Shown here: one piece after another, positions 52,919 through 62,586 of the stretch
Position numbering within the stretch: position 1 is the stretch's first letter
Layout of the letters: each line of letters begins with the position of its first letter
NCBI RefSeq assembly: GCF_002163755.1
Contig: NZ_CP015864.1
Coordinates: 248,001-312,000, forward strand
DNA: 64,000 bases
From: Vibrio campbellii CAIM 519 = NBRC 15631 = ATCC 25920
GTDB lineage: Bacteria > Pseudomonadota > Gammaproteobacteria > Enterobacterales > Vibrionaceae
Direction: 5' to 3'
Program-made: the position numbers and the translations under genes
Notes under the pieces: model-generated
Told to the model about the DNA's origin: nothing
What the model saw: the letters and a program-made list of their open reading frames with translations, nothing else
Database searches by the model: none

Positions 52919-54379
52919 ATGGATATGAAAGCACACTACATCGATGGTGCCATGCACCTAGGATGCTCAGAAGAACACTTCACTACGTACAATCCCGCCA
53001 ATGGTGAACCGCTTGCGAATGTGAAGCAGGCAAACCAGCAAGATATGCAAGCGGCAATTGAATCTGCCAAGCGCGGTTTTGCGATTTGGTCTGCCATGAC
53101 GGCGACAGAACGCAGTCGCATTTTGCTTAAAGCGGTGGCGCTACTTCGTGAAAGAAACGATGAACTGGCTGCGCTAGAAGTTGTGGATACAGGCAAACCG
53201 ATCCAAGAAGCGAATTGCGTAGACATTGTAACGGGCGCAGATGTGATCGAATACTACGCAGGTCTTGCGCCTAGCATGCATGGCGAACAGCAACCGCTGA
53301 ATGAATCACAGTTTTTCTACACTCGCCGCGAACCTCTGGGTATTTGTGCGGGCATTGGTGCGTGGAACTACCCAATTCAAATCGCGATGTGGAAGTCTGC
53401 TCCTGCACTTGCTGCGGGTAATGCGATGATCTTTAAACCATCAGAAGAAACTCCGTTGACCGCACTCAAACTAGCAGAAATCTACAGTGAAGCGGGATTG
53501 CCAGATGGCGTGTTCAACGTCATTCAGGGTGATTACCGAGTAGGGCAGATGCTCACCGCACATCCAGACATCGCCAAAGTCTCTTTCACGGGGGAATCGG
53601 GTACGGGCAAAGTGGTGATGGGTGACAGCGCCAATACGCTAAAGCAAGTGACCATGGAGCTTGGCGGTAAATCTCCAATGATCATTTTTGATGATGTCAA
53701 GCTAGACGACGCGGTTTCTGCTGCGATGGTTGCAAACTTCTACACCCAAGGTGAGGTCTGTACGCACGGTACTCGCGTGTTCGTTCATGAAGGTATTTAT
53801 GATGAGTTTGTCGCTCAACTTAAGAAACGTACCGAACTGCTGGTGGTTGGCGATCCGCTTGATGAGCTAACTCAAATTGGCGCGCTAATTTCCAAAGAAC
53901 ACGAATCAAAAGTTCTTTCCGCAATTGAGCAAGCGAAAGCAAGCAAAGCAACGTTGCTGACTGGTGGCTACAAAGTCACAGAGAACGGCTTGGCGAGTGG
54001 TAATTTTGTTGTGCCAACGGTTTTCATTGATTGCGAAGACGACATGCCGCATGTGCAGCAAGAGATTTTTGGTCCCGTAATGTCAGTGCTTAAGTTCAGT
54101 GACGAAGACGAAGTGATTGCACGTGCTAACAACACAGATTACGGGCTTGCGGCTGGCGTGTTTACGCAAAACCTCTCTCGTGCACACCGCGTCATTCATC
54201 AAATTCAAGCAGGCATTTGTTGGATTAATACGTGGGGCGATTCCCCAGCTGAAATGCCTGTTGGCGGTTACAAACTGTCTGGCATTGGACGTGAAAACGG
54301 CGTTGAGACCCTTAAGCATTACACCCAAACCAAGAGCGTGCTAGTGCATTTGGGTGATTTCGACAGCCCTTACGTCTAA
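52919..54379 (+). CDS. betB: Betaine-aldehyde dehydrogenase
   Basis: Oxidises betaine aldehyde to glycine betaine with NAD(P)+. It is 486 residues. The ALDH motifs are intact: GAWNYPIQIAMWKSAPALAA, VSFTGESGTGK, the general-base glutamate in MELGGKSPMI, and the catalytic cysteine in YTQGEVCTHGTRVF. It follows betI by 16 bp and precedes betA, as in other vibrios. Confidence 0.97.
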   Translation: MDMKAHYIDGAMHLGCSEEHFTTYNPANGEPLANVKQANQQDMQAAIESAKRGFAIWSAMTATERSRILLKAVALLRERNDELAALEVVDTGKPIQEANCVDIVTGADVIEYYAGLAPSMHGEQQPLNESQFFYTRREPLGICAGIGAWNYPIQIAMWKSAPALAAGNAMIFKPSEETPLTALKLAEIYSEAGLPDGVFNVIQGDYRVGQMLTAHPDIAKVSFTGESGTGKVVMGDSANTLKQVTMELGGKSPMIIFDDVKLDDAVSAAMVANFYTQGEVCTHGTRVFVHEGIYDEFVAQLKKRTELLVVGDPLDELTQIGALISKEHESKVLSAIEQAKASKATLLTGGYKVTENGLASGNFVVPTVFIDCEDDMPHVQQEIFGPVMSVLKFSDEDEVIARANNTDYGLAAGVFTQNLSRAHRVIHQIQAGICWINTWGDSPAEMPVGGYKLSGIGRENGVETLKHYTQTKSVLVHLGDFDSPYV

Positions 54380-54398
54380 TCAGTCAGGAGGACTTGTA

Positions 54399-56099
54399 AT
54401 GCAACAACACTACGATTACATCATCGTCGGTGCTGGCTCGGCAGGCTGTGTTTTGGCGGATCGCCTGAGTGAAAGCGGTCAGCACCAAGTATTACTGTTG
54501 GAAGCGGGTGGCTCAGACAAGAGCATCTTCATCCAAATGCCAACGGCGCTGTCTTACCCGATGAATACTGAAAAGTACGCATGGCAGTTCGAAACTGTAA
54601 CGGAAGAGGGACTAGACGGACGCCAACTGCATTGTCCACGTGGCAAAGTGTTAGGCGGCAGTTCTTCGATCAACGGCATGGTTTATGTTCGTGGTCATGC
54701 TTGTGACTTTGACGAATGGGAAGCAGAAGGCGCGAAAGGCTGGAACTACCAAGCGTGTTTGCCGTACTTCCGTAAAGCGGAAACGTGGACAGGCGGCGCA
54801 GACCAATACCGTGGCGACAGTGGTCCTGTTGGGACGTGTAACGGCAACGACATGAAGTTGAACCCACTTTACCAAGCGTTTATCGATGCGGGCAAAGATG
54901 CGGGCTACCCAGAAACACAAGATTACAACGGTTATCAGCAGGAGGGCTTCGGTCCGATGCACATGACGGTAGATAAAGGTGTGCGCGCTTCTACCTCTAA
55001 CGCTTACTTAAGCCGTGCAAAAAAACGTAGTAACTTTACCTTGATGAAAGGCGTAACGGCTCATCGTATTTTGCTTGAAGGCAAGAAAGCGGTCGGCATT
55101 GAGTTCGAGCAATCCCGCAAGGTCAAACAGTGCTTTGCCAACAAAGAGGTTGTGTCGAGCGCAGGTTCCATCGGCTCGGTACAACTGCTGCAACTTTCGG
55201 GTATTGGTCCTAAGACTGTGCTTGAAAAAGCGGGTATTGAAGTGAAACACGCTCTAGAAGGCGTGGGTAAGAACTTGCAAGACCACCTTGAAGTTTACTT
55301 CCAGTATCACTGTAAACAGCCGATTACTCTCAACAGCAAGTTAGGTTTGATCAGCAAAGGTTTGATTGGTACGGAGTGGATTCTGACGCGCAAAGGTCTG
55401 GGCGCAACCAACCACTTTGAATCGTGTGCGTTCATCCGCTCTCGTGAAGGATTGAAATCGCCAAACATTCAATATCACTTCCTACCAGCAGCAATGCGTT
55501 ATGACGGACGCGCGGCATTTGATGGTCACGGCTTCCAAGTGCATGTTGGTCCAAACAAGCCTGAGAGTCGCGGCAGTGTCGAAGTGGTTTCTGCTAACCC
55601 AAATGACAAGCCAAAAATCGAGTTCAACTACATCTCGACGGAACAAGATAAGCAGGATTGGCGAGACTGTATCCGTCTAACGCGTGAAATCCTCAATCAA
55701 CCTGCAATGGATGCGTTCCGTGGTGAAGAGATCCAGCCCGGTCTTAACATCACCAGCGATGAAGCGATTGATGAATGGGTCAAGCAAAATGTGGAAAGTG
55801 CTTACCACCCATCGTGTAGCTGCAAAATGGGCGCAGACGATGACCCAATGGCAGTTCTAAATGAAGCCTGCCAAGTGCGCGGCATTGAAGGCTTACGCGT
55901 GGTGGATTCATCCATCTTCCCAACCATTCCGAATGGCAACTTAAACGCACCAACTATCATGGTTGCAGAGCGTGCCGCGGACATGATCTTGGGGAACGTA
56001 CTCGAACAATCGAATAACACACCAGTTTGGATTGCTCCGAACTGGCAAGAGACGCAAAGAATGCGTCCGCCGAAAAGAGACTTAAGCTCAATCTCATAA
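54399..56099 (+). CDS. betA: Choline dehydrogenase
   Basis: A GMC-family flavoprotein of 566 residues, membrane-associated, that oxidises choline to betaine aldehyde (and can go on to betaine). It shows the FAD loop YIIVGAGSAGCVLADRL at 5-21, the GMC signature GKVLGGSSSINGMVYVRG near 76-93, and the catalytic histidine region SAYHPSCSCKMG near 465. I chose the ATG at 54399 with an ideal CAGGAGGA site rather than an in-frame start 15 codons upstream inside betB. Confidence 0.97.
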   Translation: MQQHYDYIIVGAGSAGCVLADRLSESGQHQVLLLEAGGSDKSIFIQMPTALSYPMNTEKYAWQFETVTEEGLDGRQLHCPRGKVLGGSSSINGMVYVRGHACDFDEWEAEGAKGWNYQACLPYFRKAETWTGGADQYRGDSGPVGTCNGNDMKLNPLYQAFIDAGKDAGYPETQDYNGYQQEGFGPMHMTVDKGVRASTSNAYLSRAKKRSNFTLMKGVTAHRILLEGKKAVGIEFEQSRKVKQCFANKEVVSSAGSIGSVQLLQLSGIGPKTVLEKAGIEVKHALEGVGKNLQDHLEVYFQYHCKQPITLNSKLGLISKGLIGTEWILTRKGLGATNHFESCAFIRSREGLKSPNIQYHFLPAAMRYDGRAAFDGHGFQVHVGPNKPESRGSVEVVSANPNDKPKIEFNYISTEQDKQDWRDCIRLTREILNQPAMDAFRGEEIQPGLNITSDEAIDEWVKQNVESAYHPSCSCKMGADDDPMAVLNEACQVRGIEGLRVVDSSIFPTIPNGNLNAPTIMVAERAADMILGNVLEQSNNTPVWIAPNWQETQRMRPPKRDLSSIS

Positions 56100-56128
56100 A
56101 GTCAGTAATCATTACAAGGAATTTAAAC

Positions 56129-57067
56129 ATGTCTACGATGACAAAAATCTTTTCATCTATCGCGCTGAGTGCAGTAGCGACAGGTGCTTACGCTAACCAA
56201 TGTGAAACCGTTCGATTTGCCGATGTAGGCTGGACGGACATTACAGCGACCACTGCTGTTACCTCTGAACTGTTAAAAGGCTTGGGCTACAAAACCAAGA
56301 CCGATCTTCTGTCTGTACCAGTGACGTACTCTTCAATGGCAAACGGCGACATTGACGTATTCCTAGGTAACTGGATGCCAACCATGGAAGGCGATATCGC
56401 CAAGTACCGTGAAGCTGGCACAGTGGAAACCGTTCGCGCAAACCTTGAAGGCGCAAAATACACACTAGCTGTGCCAAAGTACGTGTATGACGCTGGCGTG
56501 AAAAGCTTTGCTGACTTGGCAAAAAATGCTGACAAATTTAAAGACCGCATCTACGGGATTGAGCCGGGCAACGATGGCAACCGTTTGATCCAAGATATGA
56601 TCGACAGCGATGCATTCGGCTTGAAAGACTTCAGCCTAGTGGAATCAAGCGAAGCGGGCATGGTGTCTCAAGTGTCTCGTGCAGTGCGTCGTAACCAATG
56701 GATCGTTTACCTAGGTTGGGCACCACACCCAATGAACAGCAATGTTGAGATGGAATACCTATCTGGTGGTGACGACTTCTTTGGTCCTAACTACGGCGGT
56801 GCGAATGTTTACACTAACGTACGCCAAGACTACCTATCTGAGTGTCAAAACGTGGGGCAACTGCTTAAGAATCTAGAGTTCAGCTTAGAGATGGAAAACC
56901 AGTTGATGGAAGCGATTCTGAACCAAAAACAGAAGCCAGCGAAAGCAGCACAAGAGTGGTTGAATGCTAACCCACAACAATTTGAAGCGTGGCTAGAAGG
57001 CGTGAAGACGTTAGATGGCAAAGACGCAAAACAAGCGATTACTTCTTATCTAAAAACAAACGCTTAA
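56129..57067 (+). CDS. choX: Choline/betaine ABC transporter, periplasmic binding protein
   Basis: 312 residues with signal peptide MSTMTKIFSSIALSAVATGA ending near AYA. The mature protein is of the ProX/OpuAC type: VGWTDITATTAVTSELLKGL near 36-55, then NWMPTM and the WVAWAP-like LGWAPHPMN. The aromatic cage residues expected to bind a trimethylammonium group (several Trp and Tyr) are present. AAGGA lies upstream. It is expressed with the bet genes and delivers choline to the permease. A hairpin follows. Confidence 0.92.
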   Translation: MSTMTKIFSSIALSAVATGAYANQCETVRFADVGWTDITATTAVTSELLKGLGYKTKTDLLSVPVTYSSMANGDIDVFLGNWMPTMEGDIAKYREAGTVETVRANLEGAKYTLAVPKYVYDAGVKSFADLAKNADKFKDRIYGIEPGNDGNRLIQDMIDSDAFGLKDFSLVESSEAGMVSQVSRAVRRNQWIVYLGWAPHPMNSNVEMEYLSGGDDFFGPNYGGANVYTNVRQDYLSECQNVGQLLKNLEFSLEMENQLMEAILNQKQKPAKAAQEWLNANPQQFEAWLEGVKTLDGKDAKQAITSYLKTNA

Positions 57068-57087
57068 TCATTCCTCTCTTTAGGAAA

Positions 57088-57109
57088 AGGTGGGCAGCGA
57101 TGCCCACCT
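57088..57109 (+). other. Intercistronic hairpin between choX and choW
   Basis: AGGTGGGCA-GCGA-TGCCCACCT, a perfect 9-bp stem with GNRA-type loop and no T run, just after the binding-protein gene. It is likely to stabilise choX mRNA relative to the permease genes. The core GGGCAGCGATGCCC is the same as in the lux hairpin at 13094-13109. Confidence 0.7.
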
Positions 57110-57129
57110 ATTAACACAAAGGTTTTATT

Positions 57130-57972
57130 GTGAATTTTATTACGGACAACAAACTTCCGTTGGGCGAATGGATGGAAACGGGCGTGGATTGGTTAACCAT
57201 GAACGCGTCGGGTTTCTTTGATGCTATCTCTATTTTTCTCGAAACCATCATTCTATTCGTGGTGGATATATTCAAATGGATGCCTCCGGCAGCACCTATT
57301 ATCATGACCGCAGCGATTGCGTGGTTCCTACACCGCAGCATTCCTCTAGTCGTGTTTATCGTATTGGCGCTGCTGACTATCCTTAACCTCGGCTACTGGC
57401 AAGAAATGCTGGAAACCTTTGTTCTCGTCTTCGCTGCGACAACGATTTCCGTATTAATTGGCGTACCGCTTGGCATCATGGCGGCGCATCGCCCGTGGTT
57501 GTATACCTTATTACGCCCGATACTCGATTTAATGCAGACCGTACCAACGTTTGTGTATCTGATCCCAACATTGGTTCTGTTTGGTTTAGGCATCGTTCCG
57601 GGGCTGATTTCTACCATTATCTTTGCCATCGCCGCGCCGATTCGTCTGACTTACCTTGGCATCACCAAAGTGCCAGAAGAGTTAATTGAAGCGGGTAAAG
57701 CCTTTGGTGCTAGCCGCATGAAATTGCTATTCAAAGTCGAACTCCCAGCAGCATTGCCAAGTATTATGGCGGGCGTTACGCAGTGCATTATGTTGTCACT
57801 TTCTATGGTGGTGATTGCTGCGCTAGTCGGTGCCGATGGCTTGGGTAAACCAGTCGTACGAGCTCTGAATACCGTGAACATTTCTCAAGGCTTTGAAGCG
57901 GGTTTAGCGATTGTTTTGGTCGCGATTATTCTCGACCGTTTGTGCAAAGCGCCAAACCAGAAGGAGGCATAA
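57130..57972 (+). CDS. choW: Choline/betaine ABC transporter, permease
   Basis: 280 residues with a ProW-like layout: about six membrane helices and the permease loop EAGKAFGASRMKLLFKVELP (the EAA motif, near 198-217) that contacts the ATPase. Single GTG start. It is one base from choV (stop 57972, ATG 57974), so the two are translated together. Confidence 0.93.
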   Translation: MNFITDNKLPLGEWMETGVDWLTMNASGFFDAISIFLETIILFVVDIFKWMPPAAPIIMTAAIAWFLHRSIPLVVFIVLALLTILNLGYWQEMLETFVLVFAATTISVLIGVPLGIMAAHRPWLYTLLRPILDLMQTVPTFVYLIPTLVLFGLGIVPGLISTIIFAIAAPIRLTYLGITKVPEELIEAGKAFGASRMKLLFKVELPAALPSIMAGVTQCIMLSLSMVVIAALVGADGLGKPVVRALNTVNISQGFEAGLAIVLVAIILDRLCKAPNQKEA

Positions 57973-57973
57973 C

Positions 57974-59158
57974 ATGGATGCAATTACGATTGAAAACCTC
58001 GACGTTGTGTTTGGTCAGCAGCAAGAGCAAGCATTGGCGCTATTAGACCAAGGTAAGTCTCGCCAAGAGATCATTGATGAGACCGGACAAGTGGTTGGTG
58101 TTGATAAAGTCTCAATGAGCGTCAAACAAGGTGAGATCTGTGTATTGATGGGGCTTTCCGGTTCGGGTAAATCCAGCCTCCTTCGTGCCGTTAATGGTTT
58201 GAATGAGATCTCTCGTGGTTCACTCAAAATCAAAGATGGCGACGATATGGTAGAGCTTGCCAACTGTGACGAACAAACTCTACGTAACCTGCGTACTCAT
58301 CGCGTGTCGATGGTGTTCCAAAAGTTTGCGCTTATGCCGTGGTTAACGGTATTGGATAACGTGGCGTTTGGTCTTGAGATGCAGGGCATTGGCAAAGCGG
58401 AACGTCGTAAAAAAGCGCGTGAACAACTTGAAATGGTTGGGCTGAGCGAGTGGGAGAGTAAGTTCCCGCATGAGCTTTCTGGCGGCATGCAGCAACGCGT
58501 TGGCTTGGCTCGCGCCTTTGCTATGGATACCGACATCTTACTAATGGATGAACCGTTCTCTGCGCTCGATCCTCTGATTCGCGCTCAGCTTCAAGATGAA
58601 TTGATTCAACTGCAAGAGAAGCTCAACAAAACGATTTTGTTTGTGAGCCACGACCTAGACGAAGCGCTGAAAATCGGCAACAACATCGCCATTATGGAAT
58701 CGGGCAAACTGATTCAACACGGCAAGCCTGAGCAAATCATCCTTGCGCCAGAAAACGAATATGTAGCAGATTTTGTGGCTCACACGAATCCGCTCAATGT
58801 TTTGAAAGGTCGTTCGCTGATGCAAGCCTGCACCGAGCTTAAGCAGCAGAATGACCGCGTGTTGGTGTGTGCAGATAAACAGATTTGGGTCGAGCAAGAG
58901 CCGAAAGGCTTAACGCTAGTGGATTCCGATAAGTCATTGGTGAATTGGGAAAGCGATTCAACCACACTCGACGACATCGGTGAAAGCACGGTCGTTCAAG
59001 CTAACCCAGACATCAGTATGCGTGAGGCGATTGAACTGAAGCAACGCAGCAATCAACCTATCTTGCTAGTAGAAGAGAACAAGTTAGTGGGCGTACTGAG
59101 TGATAACGAGTTGTATGACGCACTGCTTGGCAACTTTAAATCCAAGCAAGTAGCTTAG
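57974..59158 (+). CDS. choV: Choline/betaine ABC transporter, ATP-binding protein
   Basis: 394 residues. The ABC domain has Walker A GLSGSGKSS (near 59), the signature LSGGMQQRVGLARA, Walker B ILLMDEPFSALD and the switch VSHDLDEA. The C-terminal 120 residues look like a CBS pair (LVDSDKSLVNW, ILLVEENKLVGVLSDNELY), which in OpuA-type transporters senses ionic strength. An AAGGAGG site precedes the ATG. Last gene of the operon, followed by a terminator. Confidence 0.95.
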   Translation: MDAITIENLDVVFGQQQEQALALLDQGKSRQEIIDETGQVVGVDKVSMSVKQGEICVLMGLSGSGKSSLLRAVNGLNEISRGSLKIKDGDDMVELANCDEQTLRNLRTHRVSMVFQKFALMPWLTVLDNVAFGLEMQGIGKAERRKKAREQLEMVGLSEWESKFPHELSGGMQQRVGLARAFAMDTDILLMDEPFSALDPLIRAQLQDELIQLQEKLNKTILFVSHDLDEALKIGNNIAIMESGKLIQHGKPEQIILAPENEYVADFVAHTNPLNVLKGRSLMQACTELKQQNDRVLVCADKQIWVEQEPKGLTLVDSDKSLVNWESDSTTLDDIGESTVVQANPDISMREAIELKQRSNQPILLVEENKLVGVLSDNELYDALLGNFKSKQVA

Positions 59159-59205
59159 TTGGCTTTTAACTCAAAACGTTTGTAGATTCCCCTCTGCAAG
59201 ATAAA

Positions 59206-59243
59206 AAAGAGTCGTACTCTTAGACTAAGAAGTACGGCTCTTT
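59206..59243. terminator. Terminator after the bet-cho operon
   Basis: AAAGAGTCGTACT and its near-complement AGTACGGCTCTTT around a 12-base loop, with T or A runs on both sides. It serves the plus-strand operon. Confidence 0.75.
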
Positions 59244-59311
59244 CAATTTGAACAATGATTTAGATAGCTAGGCTCTAGGCTAGGAACCATGGAGCTAGGA
59301 GAAGATGCTCA

Positions 59312-59968
59312 CTAAAGAGTAGTAATCACGTCATCCATGTGTAGACGCGCCTTAGGTAGACCGTGGTTGTAGTCTTCGCCGTCTTTGTGATAGCCGATTG
59401 CTAGTGCAACTTCACATACGTGACCATCTAGTTCTGCTTTGAACTCTTCGCCGATCAGTGTTGGGTCTACACCTTCCATTGGAGTCGAGTCGATACCTAG
59501 ACGCGCTAGCGTGTGCATTAGGTTACCAAGAGCGATGTAAACTTGCGCTTTCGTCCAGCCACCGTTGTAGCCGTTCTCATCTGTGTTTGCCTCAGCAAAT
59601 GCGTAAGCACCCATGAAAGTGTCGTACATCTCGGCTGGTAGGTGGCCAGAAGTTACTTCAGCATCAACACGCTTCGCAAATTTCTCTTTAGTGAATTTTG
59701 GATCGTGCGCTAGCAGAATAGTGTGGGATGCTGCTTTCGCGTGCGGTTGGTTGAACTGGTGCATGTTTGCAAACGTGTCGTGGAAACGCTGTTTCGCTTC
59801 GTCGCTCTCAATTACGATGAATTTCCAAGGCTGAGAGTTGATAGAAGACGCAGATAGGCGAATCGCTTCTTTGATGATTGCCATATCTTCTTGAGAGATG
59901 CGTTTCTCTTCGTCGTATTTTTTCGCTGTGTAACGGTTGTTTAGGTCTGTAATGATTTGATGAGACAC
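59312..59968 (-). CDS. NAD(P)H-dependent nitroreductase (NfsB-like)
   Basis: An FMN flavoprotein of 218 residues. It has NNRYTAKKYDEEKRIS near 9-24, the FMN-contact LSASSINSQPWKFIVIESD near 36-54, and the C-terminal GYHKDGEDYNHGLPKARLHM. The family includes E. coli NfsB and the vibrio FMN reductase FRase I, which can feed luciferase; no such role can be assumed here. Single gene. Confidence 0.92.
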   Translation of the reverse strand: MSHQIITDLNNRYTAKKYDEEKRISQEDMAIIKEAIRLSASSINSQPWKFIVIESDEAKQRFHDTFANMHQFNQPHAKAASHTILLAHDPKFTKEKFAKRVDAEVTSGHLPAEMYDTFMGAYAFAEANTDENGYNGGWTKAQVYIALGNLMHTLARLGIDSTPMEGVDPTLIGEEFKAELDGHVCEVALAIGYHKDGEDYNHGLPKARLHMDDVITTL

Positions 59969-60145
59969 GTTTATATCCTCTTAATACTATTAGACAAATG
60001 AGGATGCGCTTAGCATCGGTAACCATGCGTACCTCGAAAGTGAGTCCATCATATCGACTTTTCTCGAAATGATAATACGCGTTTCATTTAAATCACTTTC
60101 TATTTTTTATTGAAAATCAAAAGGTGCCTAGAGCAAAATTAAAAA

Positions 60146-60171
60146 GAAAGGGAGCCATTTTGCTCCCTTTC
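60146..60171 (-). terminator. Terminator between the slipin operon and the nitroreductase gene
   Basis: GAAAGGGAGC-CATTTT-GCTCCCTTTC, a perfect 10-bp stem, with a T run on the minus side. It lies just past the slipin stop at 60188. Confidence 0.88.
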
Positions 60172-60187
60172 ATTTTGTTGCTCACGT

Positions 60188-60967
60188 TTACTCTTTATCG
60201 CCTTGATTGTTCTTCACAGCCTTGGCGATATCGGAAACCGCTTCGACAAGATTGATTGGCATCGGGAAGATGATGGTTGATGTCTTGTCTGTGGTGATTT
60301 CAGTGAGCGTTTGCATGTATCGAAGTTGCAACGCATTTGGCGCTTCATTGAGCATTTCTGCCGCTTCTTTCAATTTGCTAGACGCTTCTAACTCACCGGT
60401 TGCGTGGATGATCTTCGCTCGGCGGTTACGTTCTGCTTCGGCTTGGCGGGCAAGGGCGCGCACCATGCTGTCGTTAAGATCGACATGTTTCACTTCAACC
60501 GTTGCTATCTTGATTCCCCAATCGTCAGTTTGCTGATCAAGAATGGCTTGGAGGTCTTTATTGAGACGTTCACGTTCTGAAAGCAATTCATCCAGTTCGT
60601 GTTGGCCAAGCACTGAACGCAGTGTTGTTTGTGCTAGCTGGCTAGTGGCGTCGCTATAGCTTTCAATATTGTTGATTGCCATTTGTGGGTCGACCACTCG
60701 GAAGTAAACTACGGCGTTGACTCTGACCGATACGTTGTCACGGGTGATTAAATCTTGAGTTGGAACATCCAAAACAATGGTACGTAAGTCGACGCGAACC
60801 ATTTGTTGAATGAAGGGGATCAAGATGATCAAACCCGGTCCTTTCACTTCTTGGAAGCGACCCAGAAAGAACACCACGCCGCGCTCGTACTCACGCAGCA
60901 CCTTGAACATTTGCGTTGCCAGTGCAAACAATAAAACGATGATAACGGCAACAGTGTAAAGCATCAT
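60188..60967 (-). CDS. Slipin/SPFH-family membrane protein
   Basis: 259 residues with one N-terminal membrane helix (LYTVAVIIVLLFALATQMF) and an SPFH/band 7 domain (EYERGVVFFLGRFQEVKGPG near 30-49, then VDLRTIVLDVPTQDLITRDN). The helical tail has repeats of A/E-rich sequence. Slipins oligomerise in the membrane and usually work with an NfeD partner; here the NfeD gene lies 9 bp upstream. The pair likely regulates membrane protein quality control. Confidence 0.93.
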   Translation of the reverse strand: MMLYTVAVIIVLLFALATQMFKVLREYERGVVFFLGRFQEVKGPGLIILIPFIQQMVRVDLRTIVLDVPTQDLITRDNVSVRVNAVVYFRVVDPQMAINNIESYSDATSQLAQTTLRSVLGQHELDELLSERERLNKDLQAILDQQTDDWGIKIATVEVKHVDLNDSMVRALARQAEAERNRRAKIIHATGELEASSKLKEAAEMLNEAPNALQLRYMQTLTEITTDKTSTIIFPMPINLVEAVSDIAKAVKNNQGDKE

Positions 60968-60976
60968 AAGCGCCTC

Positions 60977-62344
60977 CTATTCCTTAGGGCGGTCACTGGG
61001 TTTCACGGTTAGGGTCAACCCTTTAATTTTCACCACAGTCACGTGGTCACCTTGTTTCAGTTTCTGTTCTGCTTTGGCTTGCCATAGCGCTCCGTCTAAT
61101 TGCACTCGACCGGTACCATCAACAAAATCATCGCTCACAACGGCGAGTTTACCCGGGAAGTTTTCGAGCCCTGTAGTGGCTTGTTTACTGCGAATTTTAA
61201 GAAGCAAGCCAACCGTAATGACGATGAGGCCCACAGAGAAAATCGCGATACCGAAAATCAGTGGCAGGGCAATTTGGAAGCCGGGTATATCGCTGTCCAT
61301 TAGGAAGATTGAGCCAAGCACAAATGCAACGACACCGCCTAAACCGAGTATGCCAAAGCTCGGGTTAAAGGCTTCAGCAATCATCAGAGCAATACCAAGC
61401 AGCAGTAATCCCAAACCAACGTAATTCACAGGCATCATTTGCAGTGCGTACATGGCTAGCAACAGGCAAATCCCGCCGAGCACGCCGGGCAAGCCGATAC
61501 CTGGGTTGTAGAACTCCAGAAGCAAGCCATAAATACCAATCAGCATGAGGATGTAAGCTACGTTGGGATTGGTAATTACCGCCAACATTTGTGCACGCCA
61601 GTCTGGAACGCGCTCCACCCAAGTTGGGTTATCTAACGCTAGCTTAAACGGTTTGCCGTTGAGTTTGACTTCGATGCCATTAATCGTTGAAACCAAGTCT
61701 TCCGGTGAGTTGGCTATGAAGTCGATGACGTTGAGTTCTAACGCTTCGGTTGCGTCTAAACTGGCCGCCATACTGACTGCTTTTTCTGCCCATTCGGCGT
61801 TTCTATCATGTAATCGCGCCAAGCCTTTGATGTAGGCTCTGGCATCATTAATGACTTTCTTTTCCATTGCGGTTTTGGCAGGCACTTCGTCTGAGGCTTT
61901 TTCTGTGGATTCCGGTTGCGAATCTGTTGAGTCTTTACCTTCGTCTGAAGACGGCTGTTGTGGTGCTCCCCCCAACGCAACAGGAGTCGCGGCTCCTAAG
62001 TTAGTGGCTTCTGCCATCGCAGCGACGTGGCTGGCGAGCAGAATGTATGTTCCAGCACTAGCAGCGCGAGAGCCTGAAGGACCGACCCAAGTCGCGATAG
62101 GGACAGTGGATGTGGTGATAGCGTGAATGATGTCCCTCATTGAGCTATCAAGCCCGCCGGGGGTATCCATCTTTAGAATGACAAGCTCAACGCCGTTTTG
62201 TTGAGCTTCTTCAATTTCTCGTGACAGATAATCACTCAGAGCGGGTCCAATTGCCCCTTTGACAGGCAATACCCAAACAGTGCTTGCTAGCGCTTGGCTT
62301 GCAAACAAGAGTAGGGGAAGAAGCCACAATCGTATCTGTTTCAT
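60977..62344 (-). CDS. NfeD protein with ClpP-class membrane serine protease domain
   Basis: 455 residues. The signal peptide (MKQIRLWLLPLLLFASQALA) leads to a ClpP-class protease domain, with the serine in GSRAASAGTYILLASH near 114-130 and the lysine region near EATNLGAATPV. A Ser/Glu-rich linker (about 145-180), four or five membrane helices and a C-terminal NfeD OB-fold end follow. Substrates of the family include slipin tails. I chose the ATG at 62344 with AAGGAGG; a much earlier in-frame start would put 70 residues ahead of the signal peptide. It forms an operon with the slipin gene. Confidence 0.94.
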   Translation of the reverse strand: MKQIRLWLLPLLLFASQALASTVWVLPVKGAIGPALSDYLSREIEEAQQNGVELVILKMDTPGGLDSSMRDIIHAITTSTVPIATWVGPSGSRAASAGTYILLASHVAAMAEATNLGAATPVALGGAPQQPSSDEGKDSTDSQPESTEKASDEVPAKTAMEKKVINDARAYIKGLARLHDRNAEWAEKAVSMAASLDATEALELNVIDFIANSPEDLVSTINGIEVKLNGKPFKLALDNPTWVERVPDWRAQMLAVITNPNVAYILMLIGIYGLLLEFYNPGIGLPGVLGGICLLLAMYALQMMPVNYVGLGLLLLGIALMIAEAFNPSFGILGLGGVVAFVLGSIFLMDSDIPGFQIALPLIFGIAIFSVGLIVITVGLLLKIRSKQATTGLENFPGKLAVVSDDFVDGTGRVQLDGALWQAKAEQKLKQGDHVTVVKIKGLTLTVKPSDRPKE

Positions 62345-62586
62345 ACAGCCCTCCTTGTGTAACCACTGGGACTTATTGAAAACACTATTTAAAGTATAGA
62401 TACGAGTAGACAAGAGAATGGTTTTATCCGTCGCCTCCGAATGTATAAGCAAATTTACAAAAGTGAGGCTTAGCACTGATACACACTTTCTCACGTAATC
62501 TGGGGTTTCATGCGTTGTGGTTCGTAAGAAAACCAGTAAACTGCGAGGAATCAACGACACTCAGACAAAAAGGTAAGTGGGAAGTT

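Noticed and set aside
59312..59968. Dedicated luciferase FMN reductase (FRase I)
   Set aside because: It belongs to the same family as NfsB and lies 45 kb from the lux relic; sequence alone does not support a lux role.
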